Shown here one piece after another: positions 36,837 through 45,029 of a DNA stretch of 64,000 bases. Each line of letters opens with the position of its first letter. Positions within the stretch are counted from its first letter, which is position 1. The position numbers and the translations under genes were made by a program. This DNA comes from Desulfovibrio sp. X2 (GTDB lineage Bacteria; Desulfobacterota; Desulfovibrionia; Desulfovibrionales; Desulfovibrionaceae). The notes beneath the pieces were generated by a model. It saw nothing but the letters and a program-made list of their open reading frames with translations. It was not told the DNA's origin and searched no databases. The DNA lies in NCBI RefSeq assembly GCF_000422205.1, contig NZ_ATHV01000021.1, forward strand, positions 1 to 64,000, in the 5' to 3' direction.

Positions 36837-37829
36837 TCAGACCGCGGCAGGGGCAGGTTTTGCGGTCGTCTGGCCTCCCAGCTTCTCCTCGATGAGGCGC
36901 TTTGCGCGCATGGCCAGCTGGCCGACCTCGGGCTTGGCGATCTGGTCGTCCGCGCCCACGGCCTCGCCCTTGTGGCGCAGCTTGTCCGTGATGAGGGAGG
37001 AGAAGAGGATGACCGGCAGCTGCGCGAGGGTCTTGTCCTCCTTGATGCGCTTGGTCAGATGGTGGCCGTCCATGGCGGGCATCTCGATGTCCGCCACGAC
37101 CACCTGCAGGTAGTCGGTCAGGGGACGGCCGTCGCCCTCGGCCGTTGCCTTGATGGCCTGCAGCCTCTCCCAGCACTCGCGGCCGTTGGTCGTGACCTCC
37201 ACGTCGAAGTTGGCCTTCTCGAGCAGGTCGCGCAGCATCTCGCGGATGAGCGCCGAATCGTCCGCCACCAGGGCGCGCCAGCGCCGTCCCGTGCTGTAGT
37301 CCACGTCCGCGTCGAGCCGAAGGCCCAGCTGCGGGTTCAGCTCGGTGACGATCTTCTCCAGGTCCAGGAGGAAGATGATCCGGTTGTCGATCTTGACCAC
37401 GCCGGTGATGGAGTTGGAGGAGAAGGCGGCCACGTAGCCGCTGGGCGACTCGACCTTCTCCCAGGACATGCGGTGGATGCGGTTCACGCCCGAGACCAGG
37501 AAGGCCGTGGTGACCTTGTTGAACTCGGTGACGATGACCTTGGGCGGCTCCCGTTCCACGCGGCGCTTGCCGAGCCACAGCGAGAGGTCCACCAGGGGGA
37601 TGACGTGCGAGCGGAGGTTGAACGTGCCGAGGATGCTCGGATGGCTGACGTTGGGCAGGACCGTGATCTTGGGCAAGCGGATGATCTCCAGCACCTTGGC
37701 CACGTTCACGCCGTAGTAGCCTTCGTAGAAGGCTTCCGACGCCTTCGCCTCGTCCGGCTCGTCGATGAAGAATTCGACGATCTCGAGTTCGTTGGTGCCC
37801 GCCTCGAGCAGGATGTTCGTCTGGCTCAT
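36837..37829 (-). CDS. cheV: Chemotaxis protein CheV (CheW-receiver fusion)
   Basis: A 330-residue coupling protein with an N-terminal CheW domain (about 15-170, VLEIIRLPKITVLP, LVDLSLWLG) and a C-terminal response-regulator receiver (about 185-315). Receiver acid pocket at ALVADDSALIREML, phospho-acceptor Asp in VVADIEMPAMDG, and the conserved Thr/Ser and Lys (SSL, AKPEVG). A short Ala/Pro tail follows. It would link chemoreceptors to CheA with adaptation by phosphorylation. Downstream of ispH on the same strand. Confidence 0.92.
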   Translation of the reverse strand: MSQTNILLEAGTNELEIVEFFIDEPDEAKASEAFYEGYYGVNVAKVLEIIRLPKITVLPNVSHPSILGTFNLRSHVIPLVDLSLWLGKRRVEREPPKVIVTEFNKVTTAFLVSGVNRIHRMSWEKVESPSGYVAAFSSNSITGVVKIDNRIIFLLDLEKIVTELNPQLGLRLDADVDYSTGRRWRALVADDSALIREMLRDLLEKANFDVEVTTNGRECWERLQAIKATAEGDGRPLTDYLQVVVADIEMPAMDGHHLTKRIKEDKTLAQLPVILFSSLITDKLRHKGEAVGADDQIAKPEVGQLAMRAKRLIEEKLGGQTTAKPAPAAV

Positions 37830-37876
37830 CTTCCCCCCCCGTGTCCTTGCGGTGCCCGCGCCTTCGCGTGCCCAGG

Positions 37877-38725
37877 CTAGAGATTCTTCAGGACGGCCTC
37901 GACCTCGTCAATGAGTTTCTTGGGGGTGGAGGCGCCCGCCGTGAGGCCCACCCGGTGGGTGCCCCGGATGCGGTCCAGGGGAAGCTCGGCCGCCGTCTCC
38001 ACGTGCACGCAGGGCGTGCCCCCGGCCTCCACGACCTTGGCCAGCCGCCTGGTGTTGCCGGAATCCCGGCCGCCCACCACGACCATGAAGTCCACCCCGC
38101 GGGCGATGTCGATGGCCTCCTTCTGGCGGTCGCGCGTGGCGTCGCAGATGGTCTGCAGCACGGCCACGTCGAGGTCTTTGCGGTCCTTCAGCCTGTCGGC
38201 CAGCTCGCGGAACACGATCTTGTCCTGCGTGGTCTGGGCGGCCAGGCAATAGCGCTCGCCGGATTCAAAGGGAAAATCGTAGAGCTCCTCGGGCGATTCG
38301 AAGACGAAGGCGCCTGCCGAGGCGTAGCTGACCAGTCCCTTGACCTCGGGGTGCTCGGATTCGCCGTAGAGCAGCACGATGCGGCCCTCGGCCGCCATGC
38401 GTGAGATGAGGATCTGGGCCTTCTTGACCCGGGGACAGGTGGCGTCGATGACCTGGGCGCCGCGGTCGCAAAGCGCCTCCTCGGTGGTGCGGGGGATGCC
38501 GTGCGCGCGTATGACCACGCTGCTCCCGGCCGAGATGTCGTCGACGCTCTTCGCCACGCTCACGCCCAGGCGGGCATAGTCTTCCATGACCTGGGGGTTG
38601 TGGATGATCGGACCGAAGGTGGCCACCGGACCGACCGGCGCCTCCTCGATCAGGCTGTCCAGCCTGCGCAGGGCCAGGGCCACGCCCATGCAGAAACCGG
38701 CCGTCTCGGCCCGGACTATCTCCAT
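37877..38725 (-). CDS. ispH: 4-hydroxy-3-methylbut-2-enyl diphosphate reductase
   Basis: [4Fe-4S] enzyme of the last MEP-pathway step giving IPP and DMAPP. 282 residues. The three cluster cysteines lie in AGFCMGV (about 12), DATCPRVKKAQ and TICDATRDRQ; RAHGIPR, GESEHPEVKG and GLTAGASTPK are family signatures. Start MEIVRAETAGFC is the usual one. Confidence 0.96.
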   Translation of the reverse strand: MEIVRAETAGFCMGVALALRRLDSLIEEAPVGPVATFGPIIHNPQVMEDYARLGVSVAKSVDDISAGSSVVIRAHGIPRTTEEALCDRGAQVIDATCPRVKKAQILISRMAAEGRIVLLYGESEHPEVKGLVSYASAGAFVFESPEELYDFPFESGERYCLAAQTTQDKIVFRELADRLKDRKDLDVAVLQTICDATRDRQKEAIDIARGVDFMVVVGGRDSGNTRRLAKVVEAGGTPCVHVETAAELPLDRIRGTHRVGLTAGASTPKKLIDEVEAVLKNL

Positions 38726-38776
38726 AGTCTCCTCCAGGGGGCGCCGGAGCGCCGGTCGTTCGGATCGCGCGACACG

Positions 38777-39835
38777 TTACGTCGCCTCGCTTCCCGGGGC
38801 AACCTCAGCGGAGAGGGCGACGGCCGGGGCCGGGGAAACGTCTTCAGGACTGTCCTGGGCCGTGTCCAGCGCCTCGAGCATCTCGGCCAGCTCATGGACC
38901 ATATCCCAGGAGTGGCAGAGGATCATGCGCTTCCTGATCTCCTTGGAGCCCGGCAGGCCGTGCACGAAGCGGGGGATGACCGTGCGCAGCTTGAGCAGGT
39001 CCTTGCGCGGCGCGCCGTGGTCGCGGATGAGCGCCGCATGGCGGCGGATGAAGGAGGCGATGCGCGTGCCGGTGAGCGGCGCGGGAGCGCGGCCCGCAAG
39101 CAGCTCGCGCAGGTCCTCGAAGATGCCGGGATGCCTGAGCGCCCCGCGGGCGAACATGACGCCGTCGACGCCGGTCTGGGCGATGCAGCGGGCCGCGTCC
39201 TCGGCCGTGAAAAGGTCCCCGCTGGCGATCACCGGCACGTTCACCGCGGCCTTGACGGCCCCGAGGCTCGGCCAGTGGGCCTCGCCGGAATAGCCCTGCG
39301 CGCCGCTGCGGGGATGCAGCGTCAGCCAGGCCACGCCCACGTCCTCCAGGCGTTTCGCCGCTTCGAGAAAGGTCTGCTCGTCGTGCGTCCAGCCCAGGCG
39401 GATCTTCACGCCCACGCGACCCTCGCCCGCCTCGCGCACCATGGCCTCGGCCACGGCTGCCAGGCGCTCGGGCTCGCGCATCATGGCCGCGCCGCAACCT
39501 GTCTTGACCACTTTGGGCACCGGGCAGCCGGCGTTCAGGTCGAGCAGGGCGTGGCCGCGCTCGAGCACGAAGGCCGCGCCGCGGGCCACGATGTCGGGAT
39601 CGGCGCCGAAGAGCTGGACCACCAGAGGCGCGTCCTCGGGGGTGGTGGCCAGGAGCCGCGCGGTGCCCTTGGAGGTGAAGAGCAGCCCCTTGGCGCTGAC
39701 CATTTCGGTTTCACAGCAGGCCGCGCCGTGCTCGCGGCAGAGCAGGCGGAAGGGCAGGTCGGAGTAGCCGGCCAGGGGGGCGAGCCAGGGCCGGTCCGGG
39801 GCGATGGGCGGCAGGACTGTCGTGGTGTCGGGCAT
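38777..39835 (-). CDS. tRNA-dihydrouridine synthase (Dus family)
   Basis: FMN-dependent reductase of uridines in tRNA. 352 residues. LAPLAGYSDLPFR at the N-terminus, TEMVSAKGL, QLFGADPDIV, DLNAGCPVPKVVKTGCGA with the catalytic cysteine, and HPRSGAQGYSG are classic. The C-terminal ~25 residues are an Ala/Pro/Glu-rich tail. Most DusB-like, but the subtype is not certain. The frame extends upstream, but the ATG at 39835 is the family start. ispH follows 51 bp later. Confidence 0.9.
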   Translation of the reverse strand: MPDTTTVLPPIAPDRPWLAPLAGYSDLPFRLLCREHGAACCETEMVSAKGLLFTSKGTARLLATTPEDAPLVVQLFGADPDIVARGAAFVLERGHALLDLNAGCPVPKVVKTGCGAAMMREPERLAAVAEAMVREAGEGRVGVKIRLGWTHDEQTFLEAAKRLEDVGVAWLTLHPRSGAQGYSGEAHWPSLGAVKAAVNVPVIASGDLFTAEDAARCIAQTGVDGVMFARGALRHPGIFEDLRELLAGRAPAPLTGTRIASFIRRHAALIRDHGAPRKDLLKLRTVIPRFVHGLPGSKEIRKRMILCHSWDMVHELAEMLEALDTAQDSPEDVSPAPAVALSAEVAPGSEAT

Positions 39836-39984
39836 GATTCCTCGGTCTTTCGGGAACCGGAACGTGGGGTCTTTGGCCCTGATTGTCAAGACGTCGAGAA
39901 GGAAGGAGGGGGGCGCCGGTGGCGGCGGCGCCCCCCGATGGGCATGGACGGAGGTGTGGCGAGTCGGCGGGATTCTGCGGAAGG

Positions 39985-40296
39985 TCAGGCGGCGTCGGTA
40001 AGGAAGGTTCCGACGCTGCGCCTCATGCGGTCGAGCAGCGGATGGTCCGCTCCGAGCCGGCCTTCGACCAGGGAGATCGCCGTGCGGTAATGCCGGACGG
40101 CGGCGGAGATGTTGCCTGCATGCGACAGCACCAGGGCGAGGTTGCAGCGGATCTTGGCCTGGTGAACCTGGCTTCCGATCCTCCCGGACAGGGCCAGGGC
40201 GTCGTTCAGCTGCTCCAGGGCCGCGTCGCCGTCGCCGGCGTTGAAGCTGTCCATTCCGGCCCTGATGAGTCCGCCGAGGGTCTTGCATGCACACAT
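39985..40296 (-). CDS. Small TPR-like protein with N-terminal CxC, Fur-type promoter
   Basis: About 103 residues starting MCACKTLGGLIRAG, then a helical TPR-like repeat region (GDGDAALEQLNDALALS, NLALVLSHAGNISAAVRHYRTA). The ATG at 40296 has GGGAGAG seven bases upstream; the Met at 40302 and 40341 are possible earlier starts. A consensus promoter overlapped by a Fur-like palindrome lies upstream, so iron-limited expression is likely. The function is unknown. The CxC pair could bind metal; no second cysteine pair exists for a Bfd-type cluster. Confidence 0.65.
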   Translation of the reverse strand: MCACKTLGGLIRAGMDSFNAGDGDAALEQLNDALALSGRIGSQVHQAKIRCNLALVLSHAGNISAAVRHYRTAISLVEGRLGADHPLLDRMRRSVGTFLTDAA

Positions 40297-40360
40297 GGTC
40301 ATCTCTCCCGTGTCGTTTGCCGTTTCGGCGGCGGGTTCCATGACCGCCGTCGTGAGTCCT

Positions 40361-40389
40361 TTTTAAGTGAACTTGAGAATCATTGTCAA
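40361..40389 (-). promoter_or_regulatory. Promoter with overlapping Fur-type box
   Basis: Minus-strand TTGACA (40384-40389), 17-nt spacer, TTAAAA (40361-40366). The plus-strand palindrome TGAGAATCATTGTCA (40374-40388) matches 13 of 15 positions of the 7-1-7 Fur consensus TGATAATNATTATCA and covers the -35, so repression by Fur-Fe(II) is expected. The 40342-40500 stretch is clearly AT-rich compared with its surroundings and contains no other recognised feature. Confidence 0.65.
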
Positions 40390-40584
40390 TTAAAAGTGGC
40401 AGGAAACTTATGAAAAATATATTTGTCTAGAAATATTAATTTGTTGCGTGAATAGCGCCGTCTGCTGCGGGAGCATGAACTCGTGATGTGGCGGGCGATT
40501 CGAGCCGCGAAGGGGACACGGGCTTTGCAGGAACCGCGAACTGATCGTGATCCGGGCAGGCGCGAGAGAAGGGGAGAGGCTTGC

Positions 40585-41400
40585 TCAGACGTAGCGGCGC
40601 CGCAGGCCGAGGGCCGAGGACGGGCCGAGGAAGGGCGCGAGCAGGGGCTGGGGGGCGGAGGTCAGGGCGGTTGCGCCCAGCAGGGACCAGCGCGGAGCGT
40701 CCGCAAGGACGAGGATAGCTTCGAGGGAGGAGAGAAGCCGGGGCAGGGCCTCAGGATGTTCGGCCTGGACGCGGTAGGAGGCGTCAGCGCCGCGCGCCGC
40801 TCCGGTCAAACGGACGCGTCCGGCGTCCGGGTGCACGGCGTCGGCGAGAAGGCGCAGCATGCCGTCGGGCTGGCGCACCGTCAGGCGCTCCACCCCGGGC
40901 GCGCCGGGAAGCAGAAGCGGGAAGTAGTCCAGCACGGCGCCTCGGGGGCGCAGCAGGTTGTCGTTCAGGACGGCGAGCGAGGCGCGGGCGCGGGCCATGG
41001 CCGTGGCGAGGGGAGAGCGCCTGGGAAAGAGGGCGGCAAGCTTGCCGTCCTGCAGGGAAAGGGGGCTGGATTCGCATGCCTCGGACGCGTGGGCGAGCGC
41101 GTCCTCGAGCGCGGCGCGCGCCGCCAGCCAGTCGGCCGCGAGGCCCTGGGGCGTGGGGCCGGACGAGCCGTCGTCCGTGAGGAGCCGCAGCACGATCTCC
41201 GGCCACAGGGAGGTGATCTCGAAGGCCAGCAGGCGGCCGGGGCGCAGTCCGGGGTCGAGGTGCGCCAGGAGGCGCACGCCGTGGATCTCGATCCAGTAGA
41301 ATCCCGGGCGCTCTTCCTCGGCGATCCGGCCGCGCACCACGTCGCCCGGGGAATGCCGGGCCCGGAACTGGGCTGCGCGGTCGTTTGCGGAGTCGTTCAT
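40585..41400 (-). CDS. Uncharacterised protein at the end of the flagellar operon
   Basis: A 271-residue soluble-looking protein, Leu/Ala/Arg-rich, no signal peptide. The first 75 residues (GDVVRGRIAEEE, IHGVRLLAHLDPGLRPGRLLAFEI) have the beta-rich pattern seen in N-terminal domains of some FliK-like hook-length proteins; the rest shows only helical character. It is downstream of and co-directional with fliL and two small genes, with a 63-bp gap. A flagellar role is plausible but rests on position and this weak likeness. Confidence 0.6.
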   Translation of the reverse strand: MNDSANDRAAQFRARHSPGDVVRGRIAEEERPGFYWIEIHGVRLLAHLDPGLRPGRLLAFEITSLWPEIVLRLLTDDGSSGPTPQGLAADWLAARAALEDALAHASEACESSPLSLQDGKLAALFPRRSPLATAMARARASLAVLNDNLLRPRGAVLDYFPLLLPGAPGVERLTVRQPDGMLRLLADAVHPDAGRVRLTGAARGADASYRVQAEHPEALPRLLSSLEAILVLADAPRWSLLGATALTSAPQPLLAPFLGPSSALGLRRRYV

Positions 41401-41463
41401 GGGATTCGTCGCCGGTGTGGGAGGTCAGCCCACGATTGGCGCGGCCGTGGCGGCCGCGGGGTG

Positions 41464-41880
41464 CTAGTCGCCGTCCTGCTCGATGATGAATTCGACCTCG
41501 TCCACGGACATGCCCGAGGCCCGGGCGAGCTCGATGGGGGACTTGCCCCTGCGGTGCCCGGTGAGCACCATCTCGCGCAGGAACTGGGGGGAGCGGGCCA
41601 TCTCCTGGGCCTGTTTGAGGAGCTTGGTCAAATCCTTGGCGCGGGCTTCCAGGGCCTGGTCCAGGGCGGCCAGCTCCACCTGCCGCTGTTCGAAGGAGGT
41701 CACCAGCTCGCGCTCCATCTGCGAGTTGAAGCGCAGCTTGTTGAGCAGGTCGTCCTGCTTGTCGCGCAGCCGCGAGAGCACTTCCTCGCTCTTGCGCAGG
41801 CGCAGGAAGAAGACCACCACCAGGGCGAGCAGGAGGATCTCGAAGAGCGAGAGGAGGATGAGCAGCATTTCCATGGACAT
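41464..41880 (-). CDS. Membrane-anchored coiled-coil protein with C-terminal HTH-like segment (DUF2802/DUF6115-like)
   Basis: A 138-residue protein: one N-terminal transmembrane helix (about 5-27), a coiled coil (about 28-105, KQDDLLNKLRFNSQMERELV) and a helix-turn-helix-like end (SPIELARASGMSVDEVEFIIE). This layout matches proteins often found in flagellar loci next to flhG/fliA/cheY. No function is established. It follows the upstream small gene by 4 bp. Confidence 0.7.
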   Translation of the reverse strand: MSMEMLLILLSLFEILLLALVVVFFLRLRKSEEVLSRLRDKQDDLLNKLRFNSQMERELVTSFEQRQVELAALDQALEARAKDLTKLLKQAQEMARSPQFLREMVLTGHRRGKSPIELARASGMSVDEVEFIIEQDGD

Positions 41881-41884
41881 GGCG

Positions 41885-42208
41885 TCAGACCTTGAGGTTC
41901 AGGAGGTTGCCCGACCAGGGCGAGGCGTTGGAGGCGGGCTGGTCCGGCTCCTCCGGCTCCTCCTCGCGGCGTTCGTGTTCGCCGTGCATCTGCTGGCCGG
42001 AATTGGAGTCGTCCTCCTCCACCTGCTTGGATTTCTCCTTCTTCTCGATCTCCTGCACCTGATCGTGCGACAGTTCCTGGTGCTCCTGGACCTGCTCGTA
42101 GAGATTGGCCCGCTGGGTCTCCGGATGGACGTGCGAGGCCGTCACTATCTTGGAGAGGTGCGGGAGCTGCTGGATCAGCAGGATCAGATCGACGTCGTTG
42201 CCCATCAC
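41885..42208 (-). CDS. Small acidic flagellar-operon protein of unknown function
   Basis: A 107-residue highly charged protein, no membrane segment. A short ordered start (VDLILLIQQLPHLSKI) is followed by a Gln/Glu-rich helix and a disordered Glu/Pro tail. It overlaps fliL by 4 nt (ATGA) and precedes the coiled-coil gene by 4 bp, so it is tightly embedded in the flagellar operon. No family recognised. Confidence 0.65.
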   Translation of the reverse strand: MMGNDVDLILLIQQLPHLSKIVTASHVHPETQRANLYEQVQEHQELSHDQVQEIEKKEKSKQVEEDDSNSGQQMHGEHERREEEPEEPDQPASNASPWSGNLLNLKV

Positions 42209-42960
42209 TGCACCAGATATTTCTTGATCAGCAGGATACTGAGCTGGTCTGTGCCCAGGAACTTGTTGACGATCTGCAGGATGTCCGCCTTGATCGCCTC
42301 CAGGTTCCCCGTATCTGCCAGAAAGGCGTAGTCCTTGTTCTTCAGGTAGTAGTACACGGCATCCCGGAGGATCAGCATCTTGGCGTTGATCTCCCGCTCC
42401 GTCTGCTCGCTCTTGGTCGTCACTGCAAAAGAAATATGCAAGAAGTGAACCCTCTTGTCCGCATCGATCTTCTCGACCCAGAACGGCTCGAAGGACACGG
42501 TGAATTCCGTGGGCTTGGGCGGTGGAGGCGGCGGCGTATGTTCCGCGGGCTTCTCGGCGTGTTCCTCGACCGGAGGCGGCGGTGGCGGGGCAGGTGCCTT
42601 GCTCGGGGAACGCAGCAGGAGGAAGAGGGTCGCGCCGACGCCGACGAGCAGGAGCGCGGCCAGAAGGAAGAGGAGCTTCTTGTTCTTGAGCCAGGAGGGA
42701 GCAGAGCGGGGCTTCTTCTCCTCGAGGCCGATCTCCTTGGGAGCCTCCTCCGCTGCCGCTGCGGCGGGCTCCTCTTCGTCCTCGTCCTCGAGGAAGGGGG
42801 CGTCGTCGAGGTCGAGCTCGACCTTCTGCAGGGCCCTGGGTACTTCCTGCCCGGGGTCCAGGTCGCTCTCGTCGAGCTTCGCCTTCTCTTCGCCGGCCTT
42901 GCCGCCCTCGGGCTCGTCAACGCCGAGCGGGTCGTCGTCGCCGGGGACCATCAGCACCAT
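42205..42960 (-). CDS. fliL: Flagellar basal body-associated protein FliL
   Basis: A 251-residue inner-membrane protein that supports stator function at the basal body. Unusually long acidic cytoplasmic N-terminus (about 1-90, Asp/Glu runs), one transmembrane helix (about 96-116), a Pro-rich linker, and a periplasmic FliL domain (VHFLHISFAVTT to LLIKKYLVQ). Typical FliL proteins are about 150-180 residues, so the extra length is the acidic tail. Located between cheY and a small acidic gene. Confidence 0.88.
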   Translation of the reverse strand: MVLMVPGDDDPLGVDEPEGGKAGEEKAKLDESDLDPGQEVPRALQKVELDLDDAPFLEDEDEEEPAAAAAEEAPKEIGLEEKKPRSAPSWLKNKKLLFLLAALLLVGVGATLFLLLRSPSKAPAPPPPPPVEEHAEKPAEHTPPPPPPKPTEFTVSFEPFWVEKIDADKRVHFLHISFAVTTKSEQTEREINAKMLILRDAVYYYLKNKDYAFLADTGNLEAIKADILQIVNKFLGTDQLSILLIKKYLVQ

Positions 42961-42995
42961 CCGCGCCCCTTCGAGGACGGCCCATCAGGGCCGAA

Positions 42996-43379
42996 CTACT
43001 TGTCGAAAATCTTCTGGATCTTCTGGCCCAGGGTCTCCGCCGTGAAGGGCTTCACGATGTAGTTGGAGACCTTGGCCTGCACCGCCTCGATGATGTTCTC
43101 CTGCTGCGCCTCGGCCGTGACCATGAGGAAGGGCAGGTCGCCGAACTCTTCGCTGGCGCGAACCTTGCGCAGGAGCTCGATGCCGGACATCTGGGGCATG
43201 TTCCAGTCGGAGACGATGAAGTCGATCTTGTCCTTGTTCAGGGTCTCCCAGGCCGTGGAGCCGTCGTCGGCTTCGACGATGTTCTGGAAACCGATCTGGC
43301 GCAGGATGTTGCGCACGATACGGCGCATGGTCGAGAAGTCGTCCACCACGAGAATGCGCATATTGTAGTTCATGGCCAT
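42996..43379 (-). CDS. cheY: Chemotaxis response regulator CheY
   Basis: A 127-residue single-domain receiver. Acid pair in LVVDDFSTMRRIVR, phospho-acceptor Asp in VSDWNMPQMSG, Thr in MVTAEAQ and Lys in IVKPFTAETL. Closest in pattern to the flagellar-motor-binding CheY of proteobacteria. It follows fliA with a 15-bp gap. Met at residue 3 is an alternative start. Confidence 0.95.
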   Translation of the reverse strand: MAMNYNMRILVVDDFSTMRRIVRNILRQIGFQNIVEADDGSTAWETLNKDKIDFIVSDWNMPQMSGIELLRKVRASEEFGDLPFLMVTAEAQQENIIEAVQAKVSNYIVKPFTAETLGQKIQKIFDK

Positions 43380-43394
43380 AGGCTCTCCCGTCGT

Positions 43395-44189
43395 TTACCT
43401 GAAGTCTCCCCCGTACTGCGTACGGAACAGCCCTCTCAGCTTGCTCAATGCCTGTGAATGCAGTTGCGAGACGCGTCCCTCGGTGATGTCCATGACCTCG
43501 GCCGTCTCGCGCATGTTCAGCTCCTCCCCGTAGTACAACGACAGGACGAGCTTCTCTCGCGGGGTCAATTCATCAATGAGCATGGCGATTTTGTCAACGA
43601 TTTCCTGGAAGGCGGCCAGGTTGTAGGGATCGTTCTCGTGGCTCGCCTTCTTCATGCTAGCCAGGTTCTCGGACAGCGTCTCGAGGCTCACGCAGACCTG
43701 GTTCTGGAGCATCTCCAGGCTGTAGTCCACGTCCCGCTCGGTGAGGCCGGTCTCGCGGGCCAGCTCCTCCACCGAGGGCGTCCGCCCCGACTCGCCTTCC
43801 ATGCGCCGCGAGGCCTCCTCGATGGTCCGCATCTTCTGGCGCAGGTTGCGCGAGAACCAGTCCATGCGCCGCAGATCGTCGAGCATGGCGCCCTTGATGC
43901 GGTTCTCGGCGTAGGTCTCGAACTTGATGCCGTGCGCGGGATCGAACTTCTTGAGCGCCTCGAGCAGCCCCATGGAGCCGGCGCTGATCAGCTCGGACAG
44001 CTCGATGCTCTTGGGCAGCTTGGCCTTCAGGCGCAGGCCGATGATCTTGATCTTGGGCGCGTAATGGCGAACGACCTCTTCCTTGTCCCTGGGGGGCAGG
44101 TCGTCGAAGGCGGCGTCGCCGTTTTCGAGCCTAAGCCACGGACTGTTCCTGGAAGAGGATCTTTTTCCAGAAGAATTTGATGTTTCCAT
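43395..44189 (-). CDS. fliA: RNA polymerase sigma factor for flagellar operon (sigma-28)
   Basis: A 264-residue sigma-70-family factor lacking region 1. Region 2 includes LISAGSMGLLEALKKFDP and the -10-recognition helix (FETYAENRIKGAMLDDLR), region 3 TPSVEELARETGL, region 4 LVLSLYYGEELNMRETAEVM with the HTH ending GRVSQLHSQALSKL. Directs late flagellar genes. Its ATG lies inside flhG (59-nt overlap); no later start is available before conserved sequence. Confidence 0.93.
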   Translation of the reverse strand: METSNSSGKRSSSRNSPWLRLENGDAAFDDLPPRDKEEVVRHYAPKIKIIGLRLKAKLPKSIELSELISAGSMGLLEALKKFDPAHGIKFETYAENRIKGAMLDDLRRMDWFSRNLRQKMRTIEEASRRMEGESGRTPSVEELARETGLTERDVDYSLEMLQNQVCVSLETLSENLASMKKASHENDPYNLAAFQEIVDKIAMLIDELTPREKLVLSLYYGEELNMRETAEVMDITEGRVSQLHSQALSKLRGLFRTQYGGDFR

Positions 44190-45015
44190 CGAGCCTTGTC
44201 GCTGGTTGCCATCTGTTCACCGCGCGGGCGATCTCTGCCATCTGCCTGGCCGCCGGACTGTCCGGCGTGCGTGTGCTGAACGGGATCTGGTCGATGACGG
44301 CGCGTCTGACCTCGACGTCCATGGGCAGGTAGCCCACCATGTCCAGGGAGACGCCGTCAAGAAAGTGGTCGCAGGCCTTGTACAGCGTGGTGAAGACGTT
44401 CCTGGCCGTCCGCGCGTCCGGGACCATATTCACCAGAATCCTGAATTTGTCTATCCCGTGGCTGTTCTTGAGCACCTTGATGACCGCGTAGGCGTCGGTC
44501 AGGGAGGTCGGCTCCGGCGTGACCACCAGCAGGCGTTCCTGCACGGCCAAGTTGAAATAGAGCACGTTGTCGTTGATGCCCGCGCCGGTGTCCACGATCA
44601 GGTAGTCGACCTGGTCTTCCAGGCCGTCCATGGCTTCCAGGAGCTCGAGCTTCTGGCCCGTGGACAGGGAGAGCATGTCGGCCACGCCCGAGGCCGCGGG
44701 CAGGATCGTGAAGCCGTATTCCGTGGGCAGCAGAATGTCCTCGATGGGCGTCTGCTCGTGGAAAAGATGGAAAAGGGTGTGCGTGGGCGCGAGCCCGAGG
44801 AGCACGTCCACGTTGGCCAGGCCGAGGTCGGCGTCCAGAAGCACCACGCGGCGGCCCATGGCGGCCAGGCGGCAGGCCAGGTTGACCGAGACGTTGGTCT
44901 TGCCCACTCCTCCCTTGCCGGAGGTCACGGAGAGCACGAGAGGGTAGTTCGCCATCGACTTCGGGTCCTTCGCCCTGGAATTCTTGTCGGTCCGCATGGT
45001 GCGTGTCGTTTGCAT
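44131..45015 (-). CDS. flhG: Flagellar number regulator FlhG (MinD-like ATPase)
   Basis: A 294-residue ParA/MinD-family ATPase that with FlhF sets flagellar number and site. The deviant Walker A reads SVTSGKGGVGKTNV (about 29-42); Walker A' VVLLDADLGLANVD and DYLIVDTGAGI are present, and the C-terminus has the basic/aromatic KFFWKKILF membrane helix. The start at 45015 is one of several Met codons (44997 also possible). It follows flhF and overlaps fliA. Confidence 0.92.
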   Translation of the reverse strand: MQTTRTMRTDKNSRAKDPKSMANYPLVLSVTSGKGGVGKTNVSVNLACRLAAMGRRVVLLDADLGLANVDVLLGLAPTHTLFHLFHEQTPIEDILLPTEYGFTILPAASGVADMLSLSTGQKLELLEAMDGLEDQVDYLIVDTGAGINDNVLYFNLAVQERLLVVTPEPTSLTDAYAVIKVLKNSHGIDKFRILVNMVPDARTARNVFTTLYKACDHFLDGVSLDMVGYLPMDVEVRRAVIDQIPFSTRTPDSPAARQMAEIARAVNRWQPATRLDGNIKFFWKKILFQEQSVA

Positions 45016-45029
45016 GTCCGTATCGCGCC

